64,000 nucleotides of DNA from Sphingomonas carotinifaciens (GCF_009789535.1 NZ_WSUT01000005.1:3238001-3302000); one strand, 5' to 3'; counted from the first letter of the stretch, positions 33,745 to 42,172 are shown. Program-made: numbers and translations. The notes: generated by a model from the sequence alone, not told the origin.

Positions 33745-33773
33745 CCTATACGCAGTTGCCCGATTAGCGTCAA
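33745..33773 (-). promoter_or_regulatory. Predicted rpsL (str operon) promoter
   Basis: On the minus strand, -35 TTGACG (33773-33768), a 17-base spacer, and -10 TATAGG (33750-33745) followed by CGCC. Five of six -35 bases match consensus, and the -10/discriminator equals that of rpsJ. Confidence 0.75.
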
Positions 33774-33849
33774 CGGCACCACCACCCAGGGCCGGGACCA
33801 CACCCACGGCTCGGCACCGAATATTTGATCCTCCAGCGAAAAGCACCGC

Positions 33850-33878
33850 TTGCCCTGCCCCCAAACGCCGGCTAAGGG
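33850..33878 (+). promoter_or_regulatory. Predicted tRNA-Trp promoter
   Basis: -35 TTGCCC (33850-33855), a 17-base spacer, -10 TAAGGG (33873-33878), then a GC-rich discriminator. It ends 12 bases before the tRNA. Confidence 0.5.
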
Positions 33879-33890
33879 CCGCCGCAGGCT

Positions 33891-33966
33891 AGGAGTGTAG
33901 CTCAGTTGGTAGAGCATCGGTCTCCAAAACCGAGGGCCGTGGGTTCGAGTCCCTCCACTCCTGCCA
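33891..33966 (+). tRNA. tRNA-Trp (anticodon CCA)
   Basis: A 76-base cloverleaf: acceptor AGGAGTG pairs with CACTCCT, D arm GCTC/GAGC, anticodon stem TCGGT/ACCGA with loop CTCCAAA giving CCA, T arm with loop TTCGAGT, discriminator G and encoded CCA. tRNA-Trp next to secE-nusG is a common arrangement. Confidence 0.98.
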
Positions 33967-34096
33967 TTTTCTCCGACATCGACGGGCAATCCGCCGGACG
34001 TGCATCGCGCATGCATGGTGTCGTTGAGGGAATACAACAGCTTTGCATGCCTTTTTGAGATGACAAGATGATTGTCGCCTGCAAAAGACGCTAACC

Positions 34097-34240
34097 ATGT
34101 TCGAGATTACGCGCGAAATCGTCGCCTACGGCATCATCGGTGGCATCGTCGTGCTGGGCGCGCCCTTTGTCGTCGCCACCCTTCGCAAGCGGCATCGGGA
34201 CAAGCTGCGCCGCCGCGGCATCAAGCGCTACGGGCACTGA
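34097..34240 (+). CDS. Small single-span membrane protein (47 aa)
   Basis: A short frame between tRNA-Trp and secE: MFEITREIVAYGIIGGIVVL starts it, giving one hydrophobic segment (about residues 9-29), and a strongly basic tail (RKRHRDKLRRRGIKRYGH) suggests N-out/C-in insertion. Ribosome-site support is weak. I think short proteins of this shape occur next to secE in sphingomonads, but this is unverified. Function unknown. Confidence 0.5.
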   Translation: MFEITREIVAYGIIGGIVVLGAPFVVATLRKRHRDKLRRRGIKRYGH

Positions 34241-34423
34241 CCGCAAGCGCCTGAGGGCGGGTCCGGCACGCACGCTCCCCAGCCCCCTTGCGCCTGATCC
34301 AAGGCGCGGCTACATCCGTGCTTCATCCGACAGCGGTGGTGGTATCCGCCCGCTTGCTCCGACGGGGCGGCGGTCGGGGCTTCACGCCTCCGTCGTCATC
34401 TCCATCCAAGGGTGCGAGCAACC

Positions 34424-34621
34424 GTGGCAAAGACGACTCCGATCGAGTTCATCAACCAGGTCAAGGCCGAGACCAAGAAGGTCGTTTGGCCGTCCCGGCG
34501 CGAGACCGTGATGACCGGCGTCATGGTCGTCATCATGACGACGATCCTCGCGATCTTCTTCCTGGGCGTCGATTCGTTCTTCGAAGCGCTCGTCCGCGCC
34601 CTGCTCAGCCTCGCTCAGTAA
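34424..34621 (+). CDS. secE: Preprotein translocase subunit SecE
   Basis: Short SecE (65 aa), the essential clamp of the SecYEG channel. It reads (M)AKTTPIEFINQVKAETKKV, then VVWPSRRETVMTGVMVV and one membrane segment, the typical single-span form. It starts with GTG at 34424; an in-frame GTG at 34412 is possible but has no spacing for a ribosome site. Followed after 11 bases by nusG. Confidence 0.93.
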   Translation: MAKTTPIEFINQVKAETKKVVWPSRRETVMTGVMVVIMTTILAIFFLGVDSFFEALVRALLSLAQ

Positions 34622-34632
34622 AGGTCACGCCG

Positions 34633-35169
34633 ATGGCGCGCTGGTACATCATTCACGCCTATTCCGGGTTCGAGGGCAAGGTCCGCGACTCGATCATGGC
34701 CGAAGCGGCCCGCATGGGGCTGGAGCAACTGGTCGAGCAGATCGAGGTACCGACCGAAACGGTGACCGAGGCCCGTCGCGGCAAGAAGATCGCGGTCGAG
34801 CGCAAGTTCATGCCCGGCTACGTCCTTGCCAAGCTCGACATGACCGATCAGGTCTATCACTTGGTCAAGAACACGCCCAAGGTCACCGGCTTTCTCGGCT
34901 CCAGCGGCAAGCCGCAGGCGATCAGCGAGAGCGAAGCCACGCGCATGCTGAACTCCAAGGAGGAGGCAGCGGCCGCGCCGAAGCACAAGATCAAGGTCGA
35001 TTACGAGATCGGCGACGCGGTCAAGGTGCTGGAGGGTCCCTTCGCCAGCTTCAACGGTGTGGTCGAGGAACTGGATTTCGACAAGTCGAAGGTCAAGGTG
35101 TCCGTATCGATCTTCGGCCGTGCGACGCCGGTCGAACTCGATTTCGAGCAGGTCGAACGCTCCAAATAA
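34633..35169 (+). CDS. nusG: Transcription termination/antitermination protein NusG
   Basis: RNA polymerase-bound elongation factor (178 aa) linking transcription to Rho and ribosomes. The NGN domain starts MARWYIIHAYSGFEGKVRDS and includes RKFMPGYVLAKLDM. The C-terminal KOW domain contains DAVKVLEGPFASFNGVVEEL and SIFGRATPVELDFEQVE. Co-transcribed with secE. A strong terminator follows. Confidence 0.97.
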   Translation: MARWYIIHAYSGFEGKVRDSIMAEAARMGLEQLVEQIEVPTETVTEARRGKKIAVERKFMPGYVLAKLDMTDQVYHLVKNTPKVTGFLGSSGKPQAISESEATRMLNSKEEAAAAPKHKIKVDYEIGDAVKVLEGPFASFNGVVEELDFDKSKVKVSVSIFGRATPVELDFEQVERSK

Positions 35170-35201
35170 GCAGACGGCCGCTCATTCGGGCTGGCATGAC
35201 G

Positions 35202-35235
35202 GGCCGGGGCGCGGGCAACCGCACCTCGGCCTTTT
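35202..35235 (+). terminator. Intrinsic terminator of secE-nusG
   Basis: GGCCGGGGCGCGG (35202-35214) pairs with CCGCACCTCGGCC (35219-35231) around GCAA with one mismatch, followed by TTTT. It ends the secE-nusG unit 33 bases after the nusG stop. Confidence 0.85.
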
Positions 35236-35256
35236 CGTATCCGCGGCGATGCGGCC

Positions 35257-35391
35257 TTATCGCATCAGCATTTCGGATGCGTAGATTACCGCATCTGCCG
35301 CAAAGCGCGCAAAGAACATCACACTGACCAGCACGGCTGCGCCTGCCGCGGCGACGGCGGTATGATGTCCGACGGATTTGATCGTGGTCAT
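35257..35391 (-). CDS. Small membrane protein (44 aa)
   Basis: A short minus-strand frame with a good ribosome site (GGAGAGGATAGGCC before the ATG). The product, beginning MTTIKSVGHHTAVAAAGAAV, has one hydrophobic segment near residues 12-36 and a short charged end. It lies between the nusG terminator and the sigma-factor gene, in opposite orientation. No family is recognised; the evidence is the start signal and the membrane-like composition. Confidence 0.45.
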   Translation of the reverse strand: MTTIKSVGHHTAVAAAGAAVLVSVMFFARFAADAVIYASEMLMR

Positions 35392-35695
35392 GGCCTATCC
35401 TCTCCAAAAGGAGCCGGGGGCCACCTGTATCCGGGGTCTCCCGGCCGCTGCCATCATGCCATAAAGCGGATGCGCGGGCAATATCGGGGAGAAGAGGTTG
35501 CCCGGCTGTTCCGGGGCAAACGACCGGCACAGACGACGTCACAATCCCCATTGCCCAAGAAGCGGTCGATCATCTGCTCACGGGGTGATCCTGCATCGAT
35601 CGGCTTCGACCTCCCCCATCGGCCTGAACGAAAATACCTTTTGCGTACGCTGACGTATCTTGCCGGTGAAGTGTATCGCGCCTAGCCTGCCCCGC
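35392..35695. other. Gap upstream of the ECF sigma gene
   Basis: About 300 bases with no supported gene. It must contain the promoters of the small minus-strand gene and of the sigma-factor gene. A TGAAC (35625-35629) and a CGTA (35644-35647) resemble an ECF autoregulatory promoter, but the 14-base spacing is too short to be convincing. Confidence 0.4.
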
Positions 35696-36277
35696 GTGGC
35701 AGCAGATCGGCAGGATCACGCGGCGTCGGCACGCGCGCGTCTGGTGGAGGCACTGGTCGCAACCGGTCACGAGGATCGCGAAGCCTTTCGCACCGTCTAT
35801 CGTCTTACTTCCGCGAAGCTGTTCGGCATTTGCCTTCGTATCTGTGGTGATCGTCAGGATGCGGAGGATGTGTTGCACGATGTCTATGTCATCGTCTGGA
35901 GACGGGCCGGCGCATTCGAGCCCGGCCGGGCCAGCCCGATCACCTGGCTTGCCACGATCGCCCGCAACCGCGCTATCGACTGGCAGCGCGGGCGCACGCG
36001 CCATCCCGCCGACCCGATCGACGATGCGGCGCTGGCCCTGCCCGATCCCACGCAGGTGCCTGTTGACCGGCTTGTGGACGAGGAAACGGTCGCCCGCCTC
36101 CAGGCATGTCTGGGCACGCTGGAGACGCGCCAGCGCGAGGCGATCCGCATCGCCTTTTTCGATGGGGTCCGCTATCCTGAAATCGCTCGCCGGCTGACGC
36201 TGCCGCTGGGCACGGTGAAAAGCTGGGTACATCGCGGGCTCGCGCGCTTGAGGACCTGTCTCGATGGCGACCACTGA
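35696..36277 (+). CDS. ECF RNA polymerase sigma factor
   Basis: Extracytoplasmic-function sigma factor (193 aa from this GTG). The sigma-2 domain (about residues 30-95) has LFGICLRICGDRQDAEDVLH and ITWLATIARNRAIDWQR. Sigma-4 (about 135-190) has LETRQREAIRIAFFDG and the helix-turn-helix LPLGTVKSWVHRGLARLR. In-frame TTG and GTG codons up to 35660 are other possible starts; none has a strong ribosome site. It overlaps the downstream anti-sigma gene by 14 bases. It resembles the SigK-like group paired with RskA-type regulators. Target genes are unknown. Confidence 0.88.
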   Translation: MAADRQDHAASARARLVEALVATGHEDREAFRTVYRLTSAKLFGICLRICGDRQDAEDVLHDVYVIVWRRAGAFEPGRASPITWLATIARNRAIDWQRGRTRHPADPIDDAALALPDPTQVPVDRLVDEETVARLQACLGTLETRQREAIRIAFFDGVRYPEIARRLTLPLGTVKSWVHRGLARLRTCLDGDH

Positions 36278-36995
36278 CCCCGTCGATCCCGACATGACGG
36301 CCGCCGATCTGGCCCTGGATCTGCTGGATGGCGACGAACGCGCGGCGGCCACGCGCCGCGCGCTCACTGATCGCGATTTCGCGGCACAGGTGGCGTGGTG
36401 GCGCCAGACGCTGGCAGGCCTCGTCGCCTGGTGGCCCGCTGTCGAGCCACCACCGGGGCTGGAAGCGCGGGTCATGGCATCGACCACGCCCCATGGGCCA
36501 TCGGCCAGCCGCGCCCCTGATTCGATACGCGGCGTCGCCCCCTGGTGGCGCGTCGCGACCCTCGCCCTTGCCGGTGTCGCAGCGGTTCTCGCCCTGATGC
36601 TCGTGCTGCCCCGACATGCGCCTCCCCCACCTCCGGCGCGCACGGCCACGGCGCCGCTGATCGCCGCCATCGTGCCGGCCGCCGACCCCGCGGCTCCCGC
36701 CGCCCCTCTGCCGGCGCTTTACGAGCCCGATACCGGCATGCTCCGCCTGTCCGGCGCCGACATAGCGCCAGCGAACCGCAGTGCGCAGCTATGGGCGATC
36801 GGAGCGGACGGCATCCCTCACGCTCTCGCCGTTCTAGCCCGCACCCCCGAAGCCAGGATCACGATCGCCAGCGCCGACCGCGCCCGGCTGGTGCCCGGCG
36901 CCGTTCTGGCCATCTCGCTCGAACCGCCGGGCGGCGCGCCGGGGCCCGTCCCCACCGGCCCGGTCGTCGCAACGGGTCCGCTGACACGCCTTTGA
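36264..36995 (+). CDS. RskA-like anti-sigma factor
   Basis: Membrane-bound anti-sigma factor (243 aa). The N-terminal cytoplasmic part contains LALDLLDGDERAAATRRALT, a typical anti-sigma start that would bind the sigma factor. One membrane segment lies near residues 95-115 (VATLALAGVAAVLALMLVLP). The periplasmic part contains LPALYEPDTGMLRLSGADIA and LWAIGADGIPHALAVL, matching RskA-type domains. Regulated proteolysis of such proteins releases the sigma factor; no protease gene is nearby. The 14-base overlap with the sigma gene implies coupling. Confidence 0.85.
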   Translation: MATTDPVDPDMTAADLALDLLDGDERAAATRRALTDRDFAAQVAWWRQTLAGLVAWWPAVEPPPGLEARVMASTTPHGPSASRAPDSIRGVAPWWRVATLALAGVAAVLALMLVLPRHAPPPPPARTATAPLIAAIVPAADPAAPAAPLPALYEPDTGMLRLSGADIAPANRSAQLWAIGADGIPHALAVLARTPEARITIASADRARLVPGAVLAISLEPPGGAPGPVPTGPVVATGPLTRL

Positions 36996-37394
36996 AATAC
37001 AGGAAGCCGGTAAACGCAGCCTCTGACGCGCCGCCCGGTGACATCCCCGGGCAGGGTTGTTCACGCGAAGACGCGAAGGCGCAAAGATGGGCCGGTCGGC
37101 TGACCCTTTCCTGGCCATTCGACCGGGAGACAAGCCTCGCCCGATATCGAAGGAGCCTTCGGCTCGCACACCATCTCCGCGCGAGAACCTCACTTTTGAT
37201 CTTCGCGTCTTCGCGTCTTCGCGTGAAATACGCCTCTACCGCCCAAGCCCAGGCAAGCAGCCACCAGCATTGCGTTCCGCCCCCCGTTCGGCTATGCGCG
37301 CGCCTTCCCAAGCGACAGCGACGGAAATCCGCGGGAGGGTGCGGGGCGAAAGCCCTTCGCCCGCCAGTACCGCTAGACTCGAAACGAGAGTGAC
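36996..37394. other. Gap between the anti-sigma gene and rplK
   Basis: About 400 bases without a gene, dominated by the inverted-repeat element at 37060-37227. The remaining sequence before rplK presumably carries the rplK promoter; CTAGACT near 37372 is a possible -10, but no clear -35 is seen. Confidence 0.5.
37060..37227. repeat. Dispersed inverted-repeat element, copy 1
   Basis: The left end TTCACGCGAAGACGCGAAG and right end CTTCGCGTCTTCGCGTGAA are inverted copies built of a 9-base unit (CGCGAAGAC-like). The interior contains GGGAGACAAGCC and GAGCCTTCGGCTCGC. A second copy in the same orientation lies at 46236-46427. No coding capacity. MITE-like, but no target duplication was established. 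Confidence 0.75.
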
Positions 37395-37826
37395 ATGGCA
37401 AAAAAGATTACCGGCTATATCAAGCTGCAGGTGCCTGCGGGCTCCGCAAACCCCTCGCCGCCGATCGGCCCGGCGCTGGGTCAGCGCGGCGTGAACATCA
37501 TGGAATTCTGCAAGGCGTTCAACGCGCAGACCGGCGACGTCGAGAAGGGCACCCCGCTGCCCACCGTCATCACCGTCTATGCGGACCGTTCGTTCTCGTT
37601 CGAGACGAAGACGGCGCCGGCCACTTACCTCATCAAGAAGGCCGCCAACCTGAAGTCGGGCTCGAAGGAGCCGGGCAAGGTGTCGGCGGGCAAGATCGCG
37701 CGCTCCAAGCTCGCCGAGATCGCCCAGACCAAGATGAAGGACCTGAACGCCAACGACATCGAGGCTGCGACCAAGATCATCGAAGGCTCCGCCCGCGCGA
37801 TGGGCCTCGAAGTGGTGGAGGGCTGA
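37395..37826 (+). CDS. rplK: 50S ribosomal protein L11
   Basis: GTPase-centre protein (143 aa). It starts [20 protein letters not shown] with the conserved [20 protein letters not shown]; the C-terminal RNA-binding domain ends [15 protein letters not shown]. Followed after four bases by rplA. Its upstream region is an inverted-repeat element instead of nusG, which normally precedes it directly. Confidence 0.97.
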   Translation: MAKKITGYIKLQVPAGSANPSPPIGPALGQRGVNIMEFCKAFNAQTGDVEKGTPLPTVITVYADRSFSFETKTAPATYLIKKAANLKSGSKEPGKVSAGKIARSKLAEIAQTKMKDLNANDIEAATKIIEGSARAMGLEVVEG

Positions 37827-37830
37827 TAAC

Positions 37831-38523
37831 ATGGCCAAGCTGACCAAGAAGCAGAAGGCGATCACGGTCGACCGCGAGAAGCTGCACGCCATCGACGAGG
37901 CGATCAACCTGGCCAAGTCGGGTGCGACCTCGAAGTTCGACGAAACCATCGAGATCGCGCTGAACCTGGGCGTCGATCCGCGTCACGCCGACCAGATGGT
38001 CCGCGGCGTGGTGAACCTGCCCAAGGGCACCGGCAAGACGGTGCGCGTCGGCGTGTTCGCCCGCGGTGCCAAGGCCGAGGAAGCCAAGGCGGCCGGTGCG
38101 GACGTCGTCGGTGCCGAGGACCTGATGGAAACCATCCAGGGCGGCACCATCGATTTCGATCGCTGCATCGCCACCCCGGACATGATGGGCATCGTCGGTC
38201 GCCTGGGTAAGGTGCTGGGTCCCAAAGGCCTGATGCCGAACCCGAAGCTGGGCACGGTGACGATGAACGTCGCGGACGCCGTGAAGGCCGCCAAGAGCGG
38301 TCAGGTCGAGTACCGCGTCGAGAAGGCCGGCATCATCCACTCGGGCATCGGCAAGGCGAGCTTCCCGGCCGAGGACCTGCGCGCGAACTTCGACGCGCTG
38401 GTCGATGCGGTCATCAAGGCCAAGCCGTCGGGCGCCAAGGGCAAGTATGTCCGCAAGGTCGCCGTGTCGTCCACGATGGGCGCCGGCATCAAGGTTGACG
38501 TGGCCGAGATCGCGGGCGCCTAA
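37831..38523 (+). CDS. rplA: 50S ribosomal protein L1
   Basis: L1-stalk protein (230 aa) that helps release E-site tRNA and in E. coli represses its own operon. Contains [40 protein letters not shown] and [20 protein letters not shown]. Two-gene unit with rplK, ended by a terminator rather than continuing into rplJ. Confidence 0.97.
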   Translation: MAKLTKKQKAITVDREKLHAIDEAINLAKSGATSKFDETIEIALNLGVDPRHADQMVRGVVNLPKGTGKTVRVGVFARGAKAEEAKAAGADVVGAEDLMETIQGGTIDFDRCIATPDMMGIVGRLGKVLGPKGLMPNPKLGTVTMNVADAVKAAKSGQVEYRVEKAGIIHSGIGKASFPAEDLRANFDALVDAVIKAKPSGAKGKYVRKVAVSSTMGAGIKVDVAEIAGA

Positions 38524-38556
38524 GCCCTCGTTCGGTTCACCGATCCGACACGAAAG

Positions 38557-38591
38557 CGCCTGTGCGGGGATCCCTCCGCACAGGCGTTTTT
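38557..38591 (+). terminator. Intrinsic terminator of rplK-rplA
   Basis: CGCCTGTGCGG (38557-38567) pairs with CCGCACAGGCG (38576-38586), followed by TTTTT. It gives perfect 11-bp arms 33 bases after the rplA stop. Confidence 0.9.
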
Positions 38592-38632
38592 CGTTGTTGA
38601 CCGCTCCTGTCGAAAGGCGGACGCTGGCACCC

Positions 38633-38866
38633 ATGATCCTGCTGACCCTCGCGCTGCTCGGCACCACGCCCATCTGCACCGACACCCGCCAGATCTGCCG
38701 CGCCTGCTGGACGGTGAACGGTAAACAGGCCTGCTCCACCCCCGGCATCGCCTGCCAGCCCCTGAGGCGCGTCTGCCGGCCGAATACCCCCTCCCCCCGC
38801 CGGGAAGAAGAAGCCCGGCGCACACGCGATGGCAAGGTGAAGGGCATCCAGGCAGCGCAACGCTGA
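38633..38866 (+). CDS. Small secreted cysteine-rich protein
   Basis: A 77-aa protein starting MILLTLALLGTTPICTDTRQ. A short hydrophobic N-terminus looks like a signal or anchor, followed by six cysteines within about 40 residues and then a charged Arg/Glu tail. It lies between the rplA terminator and rlpA with its own start. I do not recognise the family. The cysteine spacing suggests disulfides and export. The weak ribosome site and short length leave some doubt. Confidence 0.5.
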   Translation: MILLTLALLGTTPICTDTRQICRACWTVNGKQACSTPGIACQPLRRVCRPNTPSPRREEEARRTRDGKVKGIQAAQR

Positions 38867-38946
38867 TACGAAAACGTCCACCCCAAAAAGCTGGCACGCT
38901 CGTTCATCAACGCTAAACCCGGCCCGCCCCCTCAGGAGCCGACCGC

Positions 38947-39528
38947 TTGCCCTTCCCCAGAACGCTCTTTGCCCTCCCCCTGCTCACGGCCGCGGCCGCG
39001 TGCAGCACCACCCACTATCGCCCTGCCGTCGACACTCCGGTCAAGATCGGCCGCCCCTACACGGTTCGCGGCGTCACCTACACGCCTGCCGCCGAACCGG
39101 ATTACGACATGCTGGGCTTGGCCGGCTGGTACGGCAACGAATCCGGTCATCAGACCGCCAATGGCGAACGCTTCCGGGTAAAGGCGATCGCCGGCGCGCA
39201 CACCACCCTGCCGCTGCCCAGCTATGTCGAGGTGACCGCGCTGGATACCGGTCGCACCATCCTCGTCCGGATCAACGATCGCGGCCCCTTCGTGCGCGGG
39301 CGGATCATCGATCTCAGCCGCGGGGCGGCACGCCAACTGGGCATAGAGGGACGCGGTATCGCCTCCGTCCGCGTTCGCCGCGTCGATCCACCCGAACGCG
39401 ACCGCGCCAAACTCCGCAAGGGTCGCGCAGCGCCGCCGCGTCCCGATGCGCCTGCCGCCTCGCTCGCGGCGTGGCGCGCCCAACTGGCCGGTGCACCGGC
39501 AACACTGCCCGCGGCTGGCGCGCCATAG
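38947..39528 (+). CDS. RlpA-like septal ring lytic transglycosylase, probable lipoprotein
   Basis: Double-psi beta-barrel protein (193 aa) of the RlpA family, which cleaves denuded glycan strands at the septum in studied members. The N-terminus has a signal with a relaxed lipobox (LTAAAACS, Cys about 19). The RlpA core is GLAGWYGNESGHQTANGERF, AHTTLPLPSYVEVTALDTGR and RINDRGPFVRGRIIDLSRGA. No SPOR domain follows, unlike the long form. TTG start at 38947 with AGGAG nine bases before it. Stands alone between rplKA and a TonB receptor. Confidence 0.85.
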   Translation: MPFPRTLFALPLLTAAAACSTTHYRPAVDTPVKIGRPYTVRGVTYTPAAEPDYDMLGLAGWYGNESGHQTANGERFRVKAIAGAHTTLPLPSYVEVTALDTGRTILVRINDRGPFVRGRIIDLSRGAARQLGIEGRGIASVRVRRVDPPERDRAKLRKGRAAPPRPDAPAASLAAWRAQLAGAPATLPAAGAP

Positions 39529-39595
39529 GCCGCCTGCTTGCGTCCGGCCTCTGTGAACGGCAATTTGAGCGAAGTGTTGCTCGCCCGCATCACAT

Positions 39596-39613
39596 CTGTC
39601 ACGCAAACGCCAT
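39596..39613 (+). promoter_or_regulatory. Possible Pho box upstream of the TonB receptor
   Basis: CTGTCAC-N4-ACGCCAT: two half-sites 11 bases apart. The first matches the PhoB consensus CTGTCAT at six of seven positions, the second at four of seven. A CATAAT that could serve as -10 overlaps the end. Weaker than the phoX site at 44760-44788. Confidence 0.3.
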
Positions 39614-39701
39614 AATGCAGCCCTAGCGGCCCGGATTACCGGGACATATCAAAGGGGCTCCGCCGGGAAGGCGGGCCCGAGCGTGGGAATTGCAGACCAT
39701 C

Positions 39702-42056
39702 ATGACATCGTGGATCAAGCGCGCCGCCCTGCTGGGTTCGGCGCTGGGCGTGCTGGCGATCGTGCCGGCCGCGGCCCAGACCGCAGATACCGCCACCAGC
39801 GCAGCTGATACCCAGCCTGCCGCCGAGGGCCTTGAGGACATCACCGTCACCGCCGAGCGGCGCTCCGAAAGCCTGAACCGCGTGCCGGTGTCGGTCGCGG
39901 TCGTCGGCGGCGCCGATCTGCGCAGCTTCCAGACCGGCGGCGAGGACATTCTGGCGCTGTCCGGTCGCGTACCCGGCCTCTATGCCGAGACGACGACGGG
40001 TCGCATCTTCCCGCGCTTCTACATTCGCGGCCTCGGCAATATCGACTTCTACCTGGGCGCGTCGCAGCCCGTCTCGGTGATCCAGGACGATGTCGTGCTG
40101 GAACATGTCGTGCTGAAGTCGAACCCGGCGTTCGACGTGGCGCAGGTCGAGGTGCTGCGCGGTCCGCAAGGGTCGCTGTTCGGTCGCAACACGACCGCCG
40201 GCATCATCAAGATCGACACGATCAAGCCGACCCAGACCTTTCAGAGCCGCGCCACCGCCTCGATCGGCTCGTACAACACCATGCACCTCGACGCGGGCGT
40301 CGGCGGCCCGATCATCAAGGACGTGCTCGCCTTCCGCGTCTCCGCGCTGATACAGCACCGCGACGACTGGATCGACAACACCTACGCCGGCCCCAGCCTC
40401 GACGGCACCCTCACCCCGCGCGAAAACGCCATGGGCGGCTTCACCGAACGCGACGTGCGCCTGCAACTCGCCTTCACCCCGACCGACCGGCTCTCCTTCG
40501 ACCTGTCCGGCCATGCACGCTGGTATGACGGCACGTCGACGGTGTTTCACCGGGCCGCGCTGAAGCGTGGGTCGAACGACGTGTCGGGGGAACCGCGAGA
40601 CCGCATCGCGCTGGACGAGGGGCGCGACAATCCGCAGTCCTATGAGACGCAAGGCGCCTCGCTGCGTGCGAACTGGGATATGGGTGCGGCGTCGCTGACC
40701 TCGATCACCGCCTATGAGCGGACCAGCGGCTTCAGCGCCGGCGATACGGATGGCGGTGCGGCGGCGAATTTCCCGGTCAACGGCGTCGCCAACGGTTATG
40801 GCCTGAGCCTCGGCCGGGTCCGTGATCTCGACCAGTGGACGCAGGAGGTGCGCCTTGCCTCCAACGGCACCGGTCCCTTCCGCTGGCAGGTCGGCGGCAT
40901 CTATTTCGACAGCCGCGACACGACGGACTTCTACCAGCGCCGCTTCCTGCTGCTGCCAGCCTATAACCCGCTCCAGCCCGGCAATCCCAACACCAACAAT
41001 CCCGACAACTGGGTGCGCCTGCGCAACACCAACACGTCGTGGGGCGTGTTCGGTCAGGTCAGCTACGAAGTGGTGCCCGACCTGACGATCACCGCCGGTG
41101 GCCGGATCAGCGAGGACAGCAAGCGGACCCGCCTGGTCAAGGCGCCGGGCCGCCCGGATGGCGGCGTCGTCTATCGCGGCCGTACCGATGTCAGCCTGTC
41201 GGACACGCAGCCGAGCTGGGACCTGTCCGCCCTTTATCAGGTGAACCCGGACCTGTCGGTCTACGTCCGCGCCGCACGCGGCTTCCGCGGCCCGACGATC
41301 CAGGGGCGCTCTGCCGTGTTCAACTCCGACTTCACCACGGCGGACTCGGAAAAGAACCTGTCGTTCGAGACGGGCTTCAAGAGCAACCTGTTCGGCAACA
41401 CCCTGCGCCTGAACGCGTCGGCCTTCGCCTACCGGGTCAGCGACATCCAGTTGAACGGCAACGATGCCGACGGCAACGGCGTGTTGTTCAACGCGGACAA
41501 GGCGGTGGCCTACGGGCTGGAGGCCGATGCGCAGTGGCTGCCGGTGCGTAACCTGGCGCTGTCGGCGGGCGTCAGCCTGCTGCATTCGGAAATCCGCGAC
41601 AGCCGCGTCTATGCCCAGGTGTGCGCGCTGAACGGACAGGTCGTGTGCACCGTGCAGGACCCGACGATCACCCGCACCATTTTCGGCGCCCCCGCCGTGT
41701 TGGCGCAGATCGACGGCAACCCGCTGCCCAACGCGCCGGAATACAACGTCAACCTTGCGGCGCGCTACGATGTGCCGCTGGCCGACGACAGCAAGGTCTT
41801 CATCTCGACCGACTGGAATATCCAGGGCTTCACCAACTTCGTCTTGTACAAGACGAAGGAGTTCAATGCGAACGGCAACTTCGAAGGTGGCCTGCAGGTT
41901 GGCTATGCCGCACCGAACGACGACTGGCAGATCGCGGTGTTCGCACGCAACATCACCAACGAGAAGAACCTGAAGGGCGTGATCGAGAACTACATGGCCG
42001 CCGTGTTCAACGAACCGCGGATTATCGGCGTCACGCTCAGTGGCAAGTTCCGCTGA
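39702..42056 (+). CDS. TonB-dependent outer-membrane receptor
   Basis: Outer-membrane beta-barrel receptor (784 aa). A signal peptide ends near AAAQT (about residue 27). A TonB-box-like segment EDITVTAERRSESLNRVPVS precedes the plug domain, which contains IRGLGNIDFYLGASQPVSVI and EVLRGPQGSLFGRNTTAGII. The C-terminal barrel has many alternating aromatic strands and ends in GKFR. The ATG at 39702 is preferred to an in-frame TTG at 39690. Its convergent neighbour is phoX, so a role with phosphate-containing substrates is possible but only inferred from context. Confidence 0.9.
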   Translation: MTSWIKRAALLGSALGVLAIVPAAAQTADTATSAADTQPAAEGLEDITVTAERRSESLNRVPVSVAVVGGADLRSFQTGGEDILALSGRVPGLYAETTTGRIFPRFYIRGLGNIDFYLGASQPVSVIQDDVVLEHVVLKSNPAFDVAQVEVLRGPQGSLFGRNTTAGIIKIDTIKPTQTFQSRATASIGSYNTMHLDAGVGGPIIKDVLAFRVSALIQHRDDWIDNTYAGPSLDGTLTPRENAMGGFTERDVRLQLAFTPTDRLSFDLSGHARWYDGTSTVFHRAALKRGSNDVSGEPRDRIALDEGRDNPQSYETQGASLRANWDMGAASLTSITAYERTSGFSAGDTDGGAAANFPVNGVANGYGLSLGRVRDLDQWTQEVRLASNGTGPFRWQVGGIYFDSRDTTDFYQRRFLLLPAYNPLQPGNPNTNNPDNWVRLRNTNTSWGVFGQVSYEVVPDLTITAGGRISEDSKRTRLVKAPGRPDGGVVYRGRTDVSLSDTQPSWDLSALYQVNPDLSVYVRAARGFRGPTIQGRSAVFNSDFTTADSEKNLSFETGFKSNLFGNTLRLNASAFAYRVSDIQLNGNDADGNGVLFNADKAVAYGLEADAQWLPVRNLALSAGVSLLHSEIRDSRVYAQVCALNGQVVCTVQDPTITRTIFGAPAVLAQIDGNPLPNAPEYNVNLAARYDVPLADDSKVFISTDWNIQGFTNFVLYKTKEFNANGNFEGGLQVGYAAPNDDWQIAVFARNITNEKNLKGVIENYMAAVFNEPRIIGVTLSGKFR

Positions 42057-42080
42057 GCGCCTGACCCGCCGGACACGAAA

Positions 42081-42120
42081 AAGGCCCGCTCCCTGCAAAG
42101 GAAGCGGGCCTTCTCTTTTT
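42081..42120 (+). terminator. Terminator of the TonB receptor gene
   Basis: AAGGCCCGCT (42081-42090) pairs with AGCGGGCCTT (42103-42112), followed by CTCTTTTT. It lies between convergent genes and, with the preceding A-run, could act in both directions. Confidence 0.8.
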
Positions 42121-42129
42121 AGGTTCTTT

Positions 42130-42163
42130 AGGCCCTCTCCCCTGCTGTTCGGGGAGAGGGCCT
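42130..42163. terminator. Second hairpin between the TonB receptor and phoX
   Basis: AGGCCCTCTCCCC (42130-42142) pairs perfectly with GGGGAGAGGGCCT (42151-42163). On the minus strand it lies ten bases after the phoX stop and is followed by AAAGAACC then a T-poor stretch, so as a phoX terminator it is moderate. Confidence 0.55.
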
Positions 42164-42172
42164 GTCGGGTTA

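Larger units (their letters stand above)
33584..33890. other. Gap between rpsL and tRNA-Trp
   Basis: About 307 bases with no gene. It carries the rpsL promoter (33745-33773) with an untranslated leader of roughly 155 bases on the minus strand, and the tRNA-Trp promoter (33850-33878) on the plus strand. Confidence 0.6.

Noticed and set aside
35625..35647. ECF-type autoregulatory promoter (TGAAC/CGTA)
   Set aside because: The spacing is about 14 bases where 16-17 is expected, and both motifs are short.
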